Shown here piece by piece: positions 7,495-14,754 of a stretch of DNA of 28,721 nucleotides. Source of the DNA: DASQFU01 sp035632955 (GTDB taxonomy: Bacteria > Eisenbacteria > RBG-16-71-46); assembly GCA_035632955.1 (NCBI GenBank), contig DASQFU010000199.1, positions 1-28,721 of the forward strand. The letters run 5' to 3'. The notes under the pieces were generated by a model, which saw only the letters and a list, made by a program, of their open reading frames with translations, was not told the origin of the DNA and ran no database searches. The position numbers and the translations under genes are program-made. The first letter of the stretch is position 1. Every line of letters starts with the position of its first letter.

Positions 7495-10103
7495 GCGCCA
7501 GCGGCGGGCGCCGGGATCACGTCTGGGGCGACGAGCGGAGCATGTTCGCCGCCTGGCTCGGCGTTCTGGTGCTCGCCTTCGCCTGGCTGCGCGGCCTGCC
7601 GGTGTTCACGCTCGACTCGCGCGGGTTCGGCGTCTGGATCGCTGCGGGCACGGCGCTCCTGATCCTCGGCTGCCGCGCCGATCTTGGGCCGCGGAGCTTG
7701 ACGCTTCTCCAGGCGGCGTTGCTCGGCTCGGCGTCGCTGGCGGGGGTCCTGCTCCTGCCGCCGCCCCATCAGATCGGGCCGCTGCTGTTGCTCGGCGCGG
7801 CCGTGCTGTCGCTGCTTCCCGTACGGTCGCTCGTCAGCCGCGTGCTCCCCGGGTTGTGGGTCGCTGGGACCGTGCTGGCTCTTCAGGCGGCCCTGGCGCC
7901 GATCCTGTTCATCCTAGCTTCACGACTGCACGATGCGCCGCTCCTGACGGCGGTCCTCTATTACCCGCTCAAGCTGCTCGCCCCCGAGACCGTGCGCACC
8001 GGCTCCGTCATCCACATGGTCACGCCCGTGGACTCGGTCGGCCTCACGCCCTCGTTCGAGAAGCTCGGACTGTTTCCGGGTGTGCTGGCGGCGGCCGGGT
8101 TCGCGGTGCTCGTGTTCCTCCATCCTCGGGGCCGCGGGCGCATGCTCGGCTTCGTCGCCCTGTGCGCGGCGTATGCGTGGTTGCGGCTGCTGATCCTGTT
8201 CCTGGTCGTGAGCCGGTTCCGCGATTCCGGCGTGTTCTGGGAACTGGGCCCGATGTTCCTGAGCTTTCTTCCGCTGCCCGTCGCGCTCGCCGCGTGGTGG
8301 GCCCGAGGCGTCGCGGCCCGTGCGGAGGTCGCGACCAAGGAGAGCGAAACCGCCCGCCCGGGATTTCCCTGGCGCGTGGCGTTCGGCGCGCTGCTCGTGA
8401 CGGCCGGAGTCACTCTGTTCTTCGGCTATCACGATCCCGGGGTTCGCAAGCAGGGTCGCGTGCTGATCGACGAGTCGCACAGCGACTGGGAGTGGACGAC
8501 GCAGCCCTTCGATCGGCAGTGGTACGGCGGCCGCTCGGGATACAACTACTACTGCCTCGCCGATTTCTGGAGCCGCCACTATCGCGTCGAAACCCACCGG
8601 CGCGGGCTGACGCCGGAGTTCCTCTCGCAGTGGGACGTGGTCGTGATCAAGACGCCGACGGCGCCGTACTCGGAAGCCGAGATCGAGGCCGTTGCCGATT
8701 ACGTGCGCGCCGGTGGCGGACTGCTGCTGGTCGGCGACCACACCAACGTGTTCGGGAGCAGCACTTATCTCAATCCGATCGCCGGACGCTTCGGCATGTA
8801 CTTCCGCTACGACGCGACCTACACGTTGAGCAACTTCGCCCTCACGCGCTACCAGCCGCCGCCACAGCTCCCGCATCCGGTGGTTCGCAACGTGCCCGAG
8901 TTCCTGTTCGCGACCTCGTGCAGCCTCGACCCACCGCTGCTCTCCGAGAACGTGATCCTCGGCTACGGGCTGCGTGGCATCTATCTCGACTACTCCGAAA
9001 CCAGCTACTTCCCGACCAAGACCGACAAACTGGACTTCGATTTCGGCGTGATCGTCCAAGCCGGAGGAGCGCAGATCGGCAAGGGCCGCATCCTGCTGTT
9101 CACGGACAGCACCGTGTTCTCCAACTTTTTCATGTTCATCCCCGGCAAGCCCGAGCTGGCGCTCGGCATGATCGACTGGCTGAACCGCAGCAATCGATTC
9201 CATACGCTCCGGCTCCTGTTCCTGCTGCTGGCTCTGATCGGGCTCGTTCTGTTCGCCTGGGGAGTGCGCGGGTCGCCGCGCTGGCACGCACTGCAGGCGC
9301 TCGTGATCGCCGGCCTGCTGGGATTCGTCGCGACCCAGCGCGCATGCGACGCGCTCGCCGCGCGTGACTATCCGCTCCCGCAGCCCCGGCAGCCGATCGA
9401 GGAGATCGTCTTCGACGCCGAGCACGGCGACTTCCTGCTGCCGCGACACGATCTGGTCTACGGCTACTGGAACGCGATCCAGACCTTCTATGTCTGGACC
9501 CAGCGCATCGGACTCGTTCCGAGGGTCGCCGACCGGCTGGAGGATGCACTGAGTCATCCGGGACGCGCGCTGGTCGAGTTCAATCCTCGCCGGTCGTTCG
9601 ATCTTCAGGAGATCGACGGCATCGTCGATTTCGTCCGGCGGGGCGGCATGCTGGTCGTGATCGATACGCCTGAGAACGAAGAGTCCTCCGCCAACGAGCT
9701 GCTCGGTCCGTTCCAGATGTCGTTCTCGTCCCAGGTGCAAGACAGCATCGCCGTGCTGCGCCCGCTTGGCGCGGCGGGAGCGTGGCTCAGGGCGCCCGGG
9801 CCCGTCGACACGCTCGGCGTCGCCGCGAAGGCGCGCGCGGTCGAAGGAGCGCAGCCGCTGCTCGTGCTGCCCGAGGGTGAAACGGTGATGGGATACCAAC
9901 CGTTCGGTCGCGGAACCGTCCTGGCGTTCGGTGCCGGCCGGCTGTTCAGCGACGAGGTAATGGGCGGCACGGCCACCATGCCGACGCCTCACCAGCGGGC
10001 GCTCTATCAGGCGGAGTTCGATCTGTTCGAGACCATCGGCCGCATTTCGAGTGGTCCGCGCTACGCCGGCACGCCGATCTCCGTCCCGGCTGCAGCGCGT
10101 TAG
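7491..10103 (+). CDS. Multi-spanning membrane protein with two DUF4350/GATase-like domains (paralog B)
   Basis: The 870-residue protein has the same plan as the gene just upstream. Several membrane segments fill the first 320 residues. A DUF4350-like domain (about 324-560) starts VLIDESHSDWEW and carries GGGLLLVGDHTN (408-419) and GKGRILLFTDST (530-541). A short membrane pair follows near 570-605. A second, more diverged copy (about 636-860) has EIVFDAEHGDFLLP, RRGGMLVVIDTPE and GRGTVLAFGAG. The GDHT-N and GD/TDS-T blocks align one-to-one with paralog A, while overall identity looks modest, so the duplication is old. The start overlaps the upstream stop (ATGA). No catalytic residues are recognised. 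The repeated G-D-H motif suggests ligand binding or a structural role, but this is not demonstrated. Confidence 0.75.
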   Translation: MSASGGRRDHVWGDERSMFAAWLGVLVLAFAWLRGLPVFTLDSRGFGVWIAAGTALLILGCRADLGPRSLTLLQAALLGSASLAGVLLLPPPHQIGPLLLLGAAVLSLLPVRSLVSRVLPGLWVAGTVLALQAALAPILFILASRLHDAPLLTAVLYYPLKLLAPETVRTGSVIHMVTPVDSVGLTPSFEKLGLFPGVLAAAGFAVLVFLHPRGRGRMLGFVALCAAYAWLRLLILFLVVSRFRDSGVFWELGPMFLSFLPLPVALAAWWARGVAARAEVATKESETARPGFPWRVAFGALLVTAGVTLFFGYHDPGVRKQGRVLIDESHSDWEWTTQPFDRQWYGGRSGYNYYCLADFWSRHYRVETHRRGLTPEFLSQWDVVVIKTPTAPYSEAEIEAVADYVRAGGGLLLVGDHTNVFGSSTYLNPIAGRFGMYFRYDATYTLSNFALTRYQPPPQLPHPVVRNVPEFLFATSCSLDPPLLSENVILGYGLRGIYLDYSETSYFPTKTDKLDFDFGVIVQAGGAQIGKGRILLFTDSTVFSNFFMFIPGKPELALGMIDWLNRSNRFHTLRLLFLLLALIGLVLFAWGVRGSPRWHALQALVIAGLLGFVATQRACDALAARDYPLPQPRQPIEEIVFDAEHGDFLLPRHDLVYGYWNAIQTFYVWTQRIGLVPRVADRLEDALSHPGRALVEFNPRRSFDLQEIDGIVDFVRRGGMLVVIDTPENEESSANELLGPFQMSFSSQVQDSIAVLRPLGAAGAWLRAPGPVDTLGVAAKARAVEGAQPLLVLPEGETVMGYQPFGRGTVLAFGAGRLFSDEVMGGTATMPTPHQRALYQAEFDLFETIGRISSGPRYAGTPISVPAAAR

Positions 10104-10114
10104 CGCCGGCGTCA

Positions 10115-10142
10115 CAGCCTTCGCCGCCGGGCCGAAGGGCTG
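10115..10142 (+). terminator. Hairpin after the paralog pair
   Basis: CAGCC (10115-10119) with TTCG (10120-10123) pairs with CGAA (10133-10136) and GGCTG (10138-10142). The stem is 9 bp with one bulged G and a 9-base loop, starting 12 bases after the stop at 10103. No T-run is present. Confidence 0.5.
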
Positions 10143-10219
10143 ATAGAGTGCACGGCGCTCGCAGCCATCGCGATCAGCCGCAGGTTGCGCCGGCGCCAAC
10201 GGTCCAGGAGAAGCACCCC

Positions 10220-10456
10220 ATGCCTGCTCGCATCACGGTCATGAACAACGGTTCGCTTCGGATCGAGGGCGAGTTCGAGATCGTCGACCAGGAAGGCAGG
10301 GTGTTCGGGCTCGCCGGCCGCAGCCGCGTCTCCTTGTGTCGCTGCGGGCGCTCCGCGGAGAAACCGTTTTGCGACGGCAGCCACAAGTCCTGCGCGTTCG
10401 ACTCGGTGGTCGTGGCGCGCGACCTGCCGCCGCCCGCGCCCAAGCCGCCGGCTTGA
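10220..10456 (+). CDS. CDGSH-type [2Fe-2S] iron-sulfur domain protein
   Basis: The 78-residue protein contains one complete CDGSH domain: CRCGRSAEKPFCDGSH at 40-55, supplying the three Cys (40, 42, 51) and one His (55) that ligate a [2Fe-2S] cluster in the mitoNEET/CISD family. The spacing C-x-C-x2-S-x3-P-x-C-D-G-S-H fits exactly. There is no signal or membrane segment, so it should be cytosolic, and the tail is Pro-rich. The open frame begins further upstream, but the ATG at 10220 is preceded by AGGAG at 10206-10210 and the homologous part starts there. Bacterial single-domain CDGSH proteins are usually small electron or cluster carriers. It sits 34 bases before a SURF1 gene, which suggests cotranscription and a link to redox or respiratory assembly, as inference only. 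Confidence 0.88.
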   Translation: MPARITVMNNGSLRIEGEFEIVDQEGRVFGLAGRSRVSLCRCGRSAEKPFCDGSHKSCAFDSVVVARDLPPPAPKPPA

Positions 10457-10490
10457 GCTTCGGCGCGCGGCTCGGCGCGGAACACGACGC

Positions 10491-11213
10491 ATGAAGCTCG
10501 GATCGCTCCTGGTGCTCCTTGCCGTCTTGATCGGCGCGGCCGTGTGCGTCCGCCTCGGTTTCTGGCAGCTCTCCCGCTGGCGCGAGAAACAGCGTCTGAA
10601 TGCCGAGCTGGCCGCACGTCTGGAGGGGCCGACGCTCGGCATCCGCCTCACCAGTGCCGCGGTCGATCCGCCTCGAGGCCGCGTGGAAGCGCGCGGCCGC
10701 TACGACGAATCGCGCCAGATCCTGCTCGGCAACCGGGTACGAAACGGCGCGCCGGGAGTCGAGGTCGTGACCCCGCTGCTCGTAGATTCCACCACTGCGA
10801 TCCTCGTCAATCGCGGCTGGCTCTATGCGCCGGACGCCGCGACCGCCCGCCCCGATCAGTATCCGGAGCCTGGCGAGCGCGGCGTGATCGGGATTGCGGA
10901 GCCTCTCCGGCAGGGAATCGGAGGTCCTGCCCTGCGCGTGCTCGAGCTCGACTCGATCACGCTCTGGTCGGCGCGGTGGCTGGACCGCGATTCGCTGGCG
11001 ACGAGACTTCCCTATCGGCTTGCGCCGTTTGCGATCCGGCAGCTTCCCGGCTCGGGAGTCGCCGACCGGCCGTCGCGCAGCCGACCTGCCCGTTACAACG
11101 AGTCCATGCACCTGAGCTACGCCGTACAATGGTTCCTGTTCGCCGCCATCCTGGTCGGTGGCACCGCCATCCTGGCGTGGACGCGGCGGGCGACCAGAAC
11201 CGTGCCATCCTGA
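10491..11213 (+). CDS. SURF1 family protein (cytochrome oxidase assembly factor)
   Basis: The 240-residue protein shows the standard SURF1 layout: an N-terminal membrane helix (about 5-22), a periplasmic domain, and a C-terminal helix (about 211-230). The family blocks LGFWQLSRWREK (22-33), VNRGW (106-110) and HLSYAVQWF (207-215) are all present. SURF1/Shy1 proteins assist haem a insertion or early assembly of haem-copper oxidase subunit I in the cytoplasmic membrane. No oxidase structural genes or haem A synthase genes are in this window, so the partner is elsewhere. Only a weak ribosome binding site precedes the ATG. The upstream CDGSH gene and downstream DUF885 gene run the same way with very short gaps. 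Confidence 0.88.
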   Translation: MKLGSLLVLLAVLIGAAVCVRLGFWQLSRWREKQRLNAELAARLEGPTLGIRLTSAAVDPPRGRVEARGRYDESRQILLGNRVRNGAPGVEVVTPLLVDSTTAILVNRGWLYAPDAATARPDQYPEPGERGVIGIAEPLRQGIGGPALRVLELDSITLWSARWLDRDSLATRLPYRLAPFAIRQLPGSGVADRPSRSRPARYNESMHLSYAVQWFLFAAILVGGTAILAWTRRATRTVPS

Positions 11214-11229
11214 ACCCGGAGTCCGCATC

Positions 11230-13017
11230 ATGCGTGAATGGAGTCTGTTTCCTGCCGGAGCGATCGTGCTCGTGACCTTGGCGGTGCTCGGACCCGGGCG
11301 GGCGCTGGCCGGCCCATCCGAAGATCTGGCGAAGTTGTGCGAGGAGTACTGGGAGGGACATCTCCGCGCTCATCCCACGTCGGCGACCGCGATCGGCGAC
11401 CGGCGTTACGACGATCGGCTCGACGACAACTCTCCCGCCGGCCGGACTCGGGAGCAGCAGCGTCTCGAAAGCATGCGCAAGCGCGTCACCGCGATCGACA
11501 CGCGCACGCTCGCTGCCGCGGATCGCGTCAATCGAGACGCGCTGATCGAGGACGTCGAGGGCCAGCTCGCGCAGCTCTCGTGCGAGTTCTCCGAGTGGGT
11601 CGTCGATCCGCTCGACGGTCCGCAGGTGTCGTTCCTGAACCTGGCCGACTACACCGTGATCGCGACGCCGAAGGATGCCGCGAACTACGTGTCGCGGTGC
11701 CGGGCGATGGGGCGCTACGTGGACCAGCACGTGGCAAATCTCGCGATCGGTCTCGGCAAGGGGAAGATCGCGAGCCTCGAGGCGGTCCGCAAGACGATCG
11801 ATCAGCTGCGAGTGCTCGAAGGGAAGCCGGTGGAAGAGTGGGCGATGCTCGGGCCGCTCGCAGCCGACCGGCCGACCTGGTCCGAAGCGCAACGCAAGAC
11901 GTTCGCACGCGACCTGAATGCGGCCGCGCGCGAGCACGTTCTCCCGGCGTTCGCACGCTACCGGAGCTTTCTCGAGTCCAAGATCCTGCCCCGCGCCCGC
12001 GGGCCGGAGCAGGCCGGGCTCAAGGCTCTGCCCGACGGACTCGAGTGCTACCGGAAGATGATACGCGTGCACACCTCCTTGGACATGAGCCCCGACGAGC
12101 TGCATCGGCTGGGGCTCGAGCAGGTCGCGAAGTTCCGCAGCGATCTGAGCGAGCTGGGAGGGCGTGCACTCGGGACCAGCGACGTCGCGGAGATCCAGAA
12201 GAAGCTCCGGAGCAATCCGGCGATGCACTTCAAGACCGCCGAGGAGATCGAGGGCAAGGCGCGCGAAGCTCTGGGGCGCGCCGAGGTCGCGATGGCCGGC
12301 TGGTTCGGCGTCCTGCCCAAGGCCAAGTGCGAAGTGAAGGTGATGGGCATTCACGAAGCGCCCTACTCGACGATCGCTTACTACCGCAATCCCGCCAAGG
12401 ATGGCTCCCGACCCGGCCAGTACATGATCAACACCTACAAGCCCGAGACGCGGCCGCGCTACGAGGCGGAGGCGCTCGCGTTCCACGAGGCGATCCCCGG
12501 ACATCATCTGCAGATCGCGATCGCGCAGGAGCTGACCGGGCTGCCGGAGTTCCGGAAGTATCAGGGCGTGACCGCCTACTTCGAGGGCTGGGCGCTCTAT
12601 ACCGAGCGGCTCGCTGACGAGATGAAGCTCTATTCGACCGATCTCGACCGGATCGGCATGCTCTCGTTCGACGCATGGCGCGCGTGTCGTCTCGTGGTCG
12701 ATACCGGGCTCCACGCCATGGGATGGAGCCGCCAGCAGGCGATCGACTACATGGTCGAGAACTCCGTGCTCGCGGACAACAACGTGGTCAACGAGGTGGA
12801 TCGTTACCTGACGTGGCCGGCCCAGGCGCTGGCGTACAAGGTCGGTCAGCTCGAGATCCTCAGGCTGCGCGAGGACGCACGGCGAAAGCTGGGCGCGCGC
12901 TTCGACATCAAGGCGTTCCACGACGTCGTGCTGCGCAACGGAGCCGTCGCGCTGCCGGTGCTGAGGGGGCAGGTGGAGGCGTGGGTGGCCGCCCAGTCGC
13001 CGGACGTGCCGCGCTAG
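11230..13017 (+). CDS. DUF885 family secreted metallopeptidase-like protein
   Basis: This is a 595-residue protein with a signal peptide (hydrophobic about 8-27, AxA-like end at GRALA-GP). The DUF885 signature is intact: HEAIPGHH at 419-426 and EGWALYTE at 452-459. These resemble the HExxH plus downstream Glu of gluzincin metallopeptidases, with a PG insertion characteristic of this family. Length and motif placement are normal for DUF885. Substrate is unknown; family members are thought to be exported peptidases. The open frame begins upstream inside the SURF1 gene, but I start at 11230 because GGAG lies at 11218-11221 and the signal peptide begins there. It follows the SURF1 stop by 16 bases. 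Confidence 0.88.
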   Translation: MREWSLFPAGAIVLVTLAVLGPGRALAGPSEDLAKLCEEYWEGHLRAHPTSATAIGDRRYDDRLDDNSPAGRTREQQRLESMRKRVTAIDTRTLAAADRVNRDALIEDVEGQLAQLSCEFSEWVVDPLDGPQVSFLNLADYTVIATPKDAANYVSRCRAMGRYVDQHVANLAIGLGKGKIASLEAVRKTIDQLRVLEGKPVEEWAMLGPLAADRPTWSEAQRKTFARDLNAAAREHVLPAFARYRSFLESKILPRARGPEQAGLKALPDGLECYRKMIRVHTSLDMSPDELHRLGLEQVAKFRSDLSELGGRALGTSDVAEIQKKLRSNPAMHFKTAEEIEGKAREALGRAEVAMAGWFGVLPKAKCEVKVMGIHEAPYSTIAYYRNPAKDGSRPGQYMINTYKPETRPRYEAEALAFHEAIPGHHLQIAIAQELTGLPEFRKYQGVTAYFEGWALYTERLADEMKLYSTDLDRIGMLSFDAWRACRLVVDTGLHAMGWSRQQAIDYMVENSVLADNNVVNEVDRYLTWPAQALAYKVGQLEILRLREDARRKLGARFDIKAFHDVVLRNGAVALPVLRGQVEAWVAAQSPDVPR

Positions 13018-13023
13018 ACCAGC

Positions 13024-13068
13024 CGGCCGGGCTTCGCGATGCGGACGTCTGGGGGTCGCATCCGGCCG
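13024..13068 (+). terminator. Two-level stem after the DUF885 gene
   Basis: GATGCG (13038-13043) pairs with CGCATC (13057-13062). Outside it, CGGCCG (13024-13029) pairs with CGGCCG (13063-13068), leaving an 8-base bulge on the left. It starts 7 bases after the stop at 13017. There is no T-run. Confidence 0.35.
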
Positions 13069-13130
13069 CCTGGGCGCGATAGAATCAATGTCGTCCCAAA
13101 CGCATCCACCATCATGCCGAGGGCCGCTTC

Positions 13131-13802
13131 ATGCTCCGCATCGTCACCACGGCCACGTCCATTCTGATCCTTTCCGCCGGTGTCACCTTGGCGACGGTTC
13201 AGTTCTCGAGCGGCCCCCGGCGTCCCGTACCGGCGCGCCCGCGGCCGGCGCCCTGCCTGCCGAGGCCACGTGCACTCAATGTCACGTGAACTTCGATGAG
13301 GAGAAAAACCCGGTCAACAATCTGAACCTGCCGGGCGGTGCAGTGGAGCTCCTGGACATGCCGAGCACGTACATGCCGGGCCAGACCTACACGCTGCGCG
13401 TGCGGCTCTCGAGCGACTCGACGGCCGACGAGCCCGACCGCAAATGGGGTTTCCAGGTCACCGCGTTTCGAACCAGCGACGGTCTGGGGACCGGAACGTT
13501 CACGGTCTCGACGACGGAGCTCAAGGTCGTGGCCGGCAATCCGTCCGGCGCGTTCGCCTCCCGGCGCTATGTCGAGCACACCTCGACCGGCACACGCACG
13601 GGCATTGCCGGTCCGGTCGAATGGCAGTTCGACTGGCATCTCCCGGAGTTTCGGAGGGCGACGTGCTTTTCTGCGTCGGGCAACGCCGCCGACGGCACAC
13701 TGGACCCCGGGAAGAACTTCATCTACACCAGCAGTGCGCCGCGACACGGCCACCCCGGTCGCGTCCAGCACCTGGGGTAAGCTCAAGGCCCTATACCGGT
13801 AG
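13131..13802 (+). pseudogene. Frameshifted choice-of-anchor-V type secreted protein with CxxCH and TWG tail
   Basis: No single frame encodes this protein, but joined pieces do. The start at 13131 follows GAGGG (13119-13123) and gives a signal peptide (MLRIVTTATSILILSAGV). Near 13213-13220, in a run of five C, the frame changes. The second frame reads TGAPAAG, the haem-like motif CTQCH (13271-13285) and a beta-rich domain (PGQTYTLRVRL, WGFQVTAF). Near 13640 the frame moves again, giving PGVSEGDVLFC; near 13675 it returns for SGNAADG and NFIYTSS. Near 13738 it returns to the first frame, ending STWGKLKALYR with TAG at 13800-13802. This order (GAP, CxxCH, Reeler-like domain, GNAA-DG, IYT) is typical of choice-of-anchor-V proteins. 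The shifts cancel overall, and total length is a multiple of three. It may be a pseudogene or clustered assembly indels. Confidence 0.65.
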
Positions 13803-13833
13803 TCGTCCCTTTCTTGTTCTCTCGGAGGAAACG

Positions 13834-14619
13834 ATGAGGAGGACGTTGGTTCTCTCTGGGGCGCTGCTGATGTTGAGTGCGCCGCTGGGGATCGCCCAGC
13901 CAAGAGGCGATCTCACGCTGGGCTGGAGCAACTGTCGCGTGTCGGGGTTCGGCGCAGATGCCAAGACGTTTGCCTGTAACACGAACTCGAATGCTCCCGC
14001 CGACGTTCACAATCTGATCGGCGCGTTCATCGCGGCACCTGGCGTTGTGGCCTTGTACGGGGCCGACATGAGAGTCGACATTTACCAGGCGGCTGGTATC
14101 ACTTCCTGGTGGCAGCATACGGGCCCACCTGGAGGCAGTGCGTGCCGTAGCGGCAGTAACCTCTCGCTTGACTTCACCAACGTCCTGGGCGCCGCTTGCG
14201 CGAACGAGTACTGGACCTCGATTCCTGGTGGTCCAATCAGCGGTCACTCGTATACGTGGCCGGATGGACCGGCTTCGAACGCGTCCCTGCGTATGGTGGT
14301 GGCGGTGGACAACGGCGCCGCCTCTGCGGTACCGCCCGGCGTTGAGACGTATCTGTTCACGGCTCAGATCCGGAATGGCCTGACGGTAGGAGCCGGTGCG
14401 TGCGGTGGCTGCAACGTGCCGGCTTGCATCTCGTTCAACCGTGCCGAGATGCTTCAGTCGAACGGCGACGACTTCGTGATCACCGAGTCGTTCCAACAGG
14501 GTCCTGCGCAGACCCCGCTTTCCAACAACGCGGTGGCTTGGCAGGCAGTCACTGGCTGCGACATGGTCACACCGGTGCAGAACAAGACCTGGGGCAGCAT
14601 CAAAGCGCTCTACCGGTAG
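13834..14619 (+). CDS. Secreted protein with TWG-x-x-K-x-x-YR C-terminal tail, unknown function
   Basis: The 261-residue protein begins with a Sec signal (MRRTLVLSGALLMLSAPLGIAQ). The mature part has Cys at 34, 48, 104, 122, 190, 193, 198 and 242, including the cluster CGGCNVPAC at 190-198, and many aromatic and Gly residues. It looks like an extracellular beta-rich protein. Residues 251-261 read KTWGSIKALYR, the same tail as the gene just upstream (STWGKLKALYR) and the gene at 3973. The ATG at 13834 has a strong GGAGG at 13824-13828; the frame is open upstream but that part overlaps the previous gene. It lies 31 bases after the broken choice-of-anchor-V gene and may be cotranscribed. No named domain is recognised. 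Confidence 0.75.
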   Translation: MRRTLVLSGALLMLSAPLGIAQPRGDLTLGWSNCRVSGFGADAKTFACNTNSNAPADVHNLIGAFIAAPGVVALYGADMRVDIYQAAGITSWWQHTGPPGGSACRSGSNLSLDFTNVLGAACANEYWTSIPGGPISGHSYTWPDGPASNASLRMVVAVDNGAASAVPPGVETYLFTAQIRNGLTVGAGACGGCNVPACISFNRAEMLQSNGDDFVITESFQQGPAQTPLSNNAVAWQAVTGCDMVTPVQNKTWGSIKALYR

Positions 14620-14639
14620 AGCGCGGCACGAGAGTGCCG
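14605..14639 (+). terminator. Palindrome across the stop codon plus GAGA-loop hairpin
   Basis: GCGCTCTACC (14605-14614) followed directly by GGTAGAGCGC (14615-14624) is a perfect 20-base palindrome covering the last codons and stop (14617-14619). CGGCAC (14624-14629) and GTGCCG (14634-14639) then form a 6-bp stem closed by a GAGA tetraloop, a stable GNRA type. Together they likely end or stabilise the upstream transcript before the acnA promoter. There is no T-run. Confidence 0.5.
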
Positions 14640-14655
14640 ATAACTTCAGTGGCCG

Positions 14656-14672
14656 GCGAGTGCTATACTCGC
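14656..14672 (+). promoter_or_regulatory. Extended -10 promoter of acnA overlapped by an inverted repeat
   Basis: TGC followed by TATACT (14661-14669) matches an extended -10 element; a -35 at the expected distance (around 14641-14646) is weak, as is common for extended -10 promoters. GCGAG (14656-14660) and CTCGC (14668-14672) form an inverted repeat with a 7-base spacer centred on the -10, a possible operator. Transcription would start near 14676, so the leader to the acnA ATG would be about 79 bases and consist largely of the tandem hairpins at 14683-14732. Confidence 0.55.
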
Positions 14673-14682
14673 GGCGTCCATC

Positions 14683-14732
14683 GGGGACCCTGTGTGTCCC
14701 CACGATCCCACCGGAGGCCCTGTGCGCCTCCG
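14683..14732 (+). promoter_or_regulatory. Tandem hairpins with matching loops in the acnA leader (candidate regulatory RNA)
   Basis: Hairpin 1 is GGGGAC (14683-14688), loop CCTGTGT, GTCCCC (14696-14701); ATC (14680-14682) and GAT (14704-14706) can extend it across a 2-base bulge. Hairpin 2 is CGGAGGC (14712-14718), loop CCTGTGC, GCCTCCG (14726-14732). The stems differ in sequence but pair perfectly, while six of seven loop bases are identical. Ten bases separate them, and the acnA ribosome binding site (AAAGGA near 14743) follows 10 bases later. The arrangement suggests a protein, ligand or antisense-RNA target controlling acnA. I do not recognise it as a named riboswitch class. Confidence 0.6.
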
Positions 14733-14754
14733 CAACGACGGAAAGGACGCTCTC

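Noticed and set aside
4906..10103. Membrane halves of the two paralogs as diverged exosortase/archaeosortase domains that might process the TWG tails.
   Set aside because: The hydrophobic pattern is vaguely similar, but I could not find the catalytic Cys, Arg and His set, and the TWG tails lack the transmembrane helix that exosortase substrates carry.
10957..12921. A 654-residue open frame on the minus strand.
   Set aside because: It lies opposite the SURF1 and DUF885 genes, whose motifs are intact, and has low-complexity His/Arg/Leu composition without domains.
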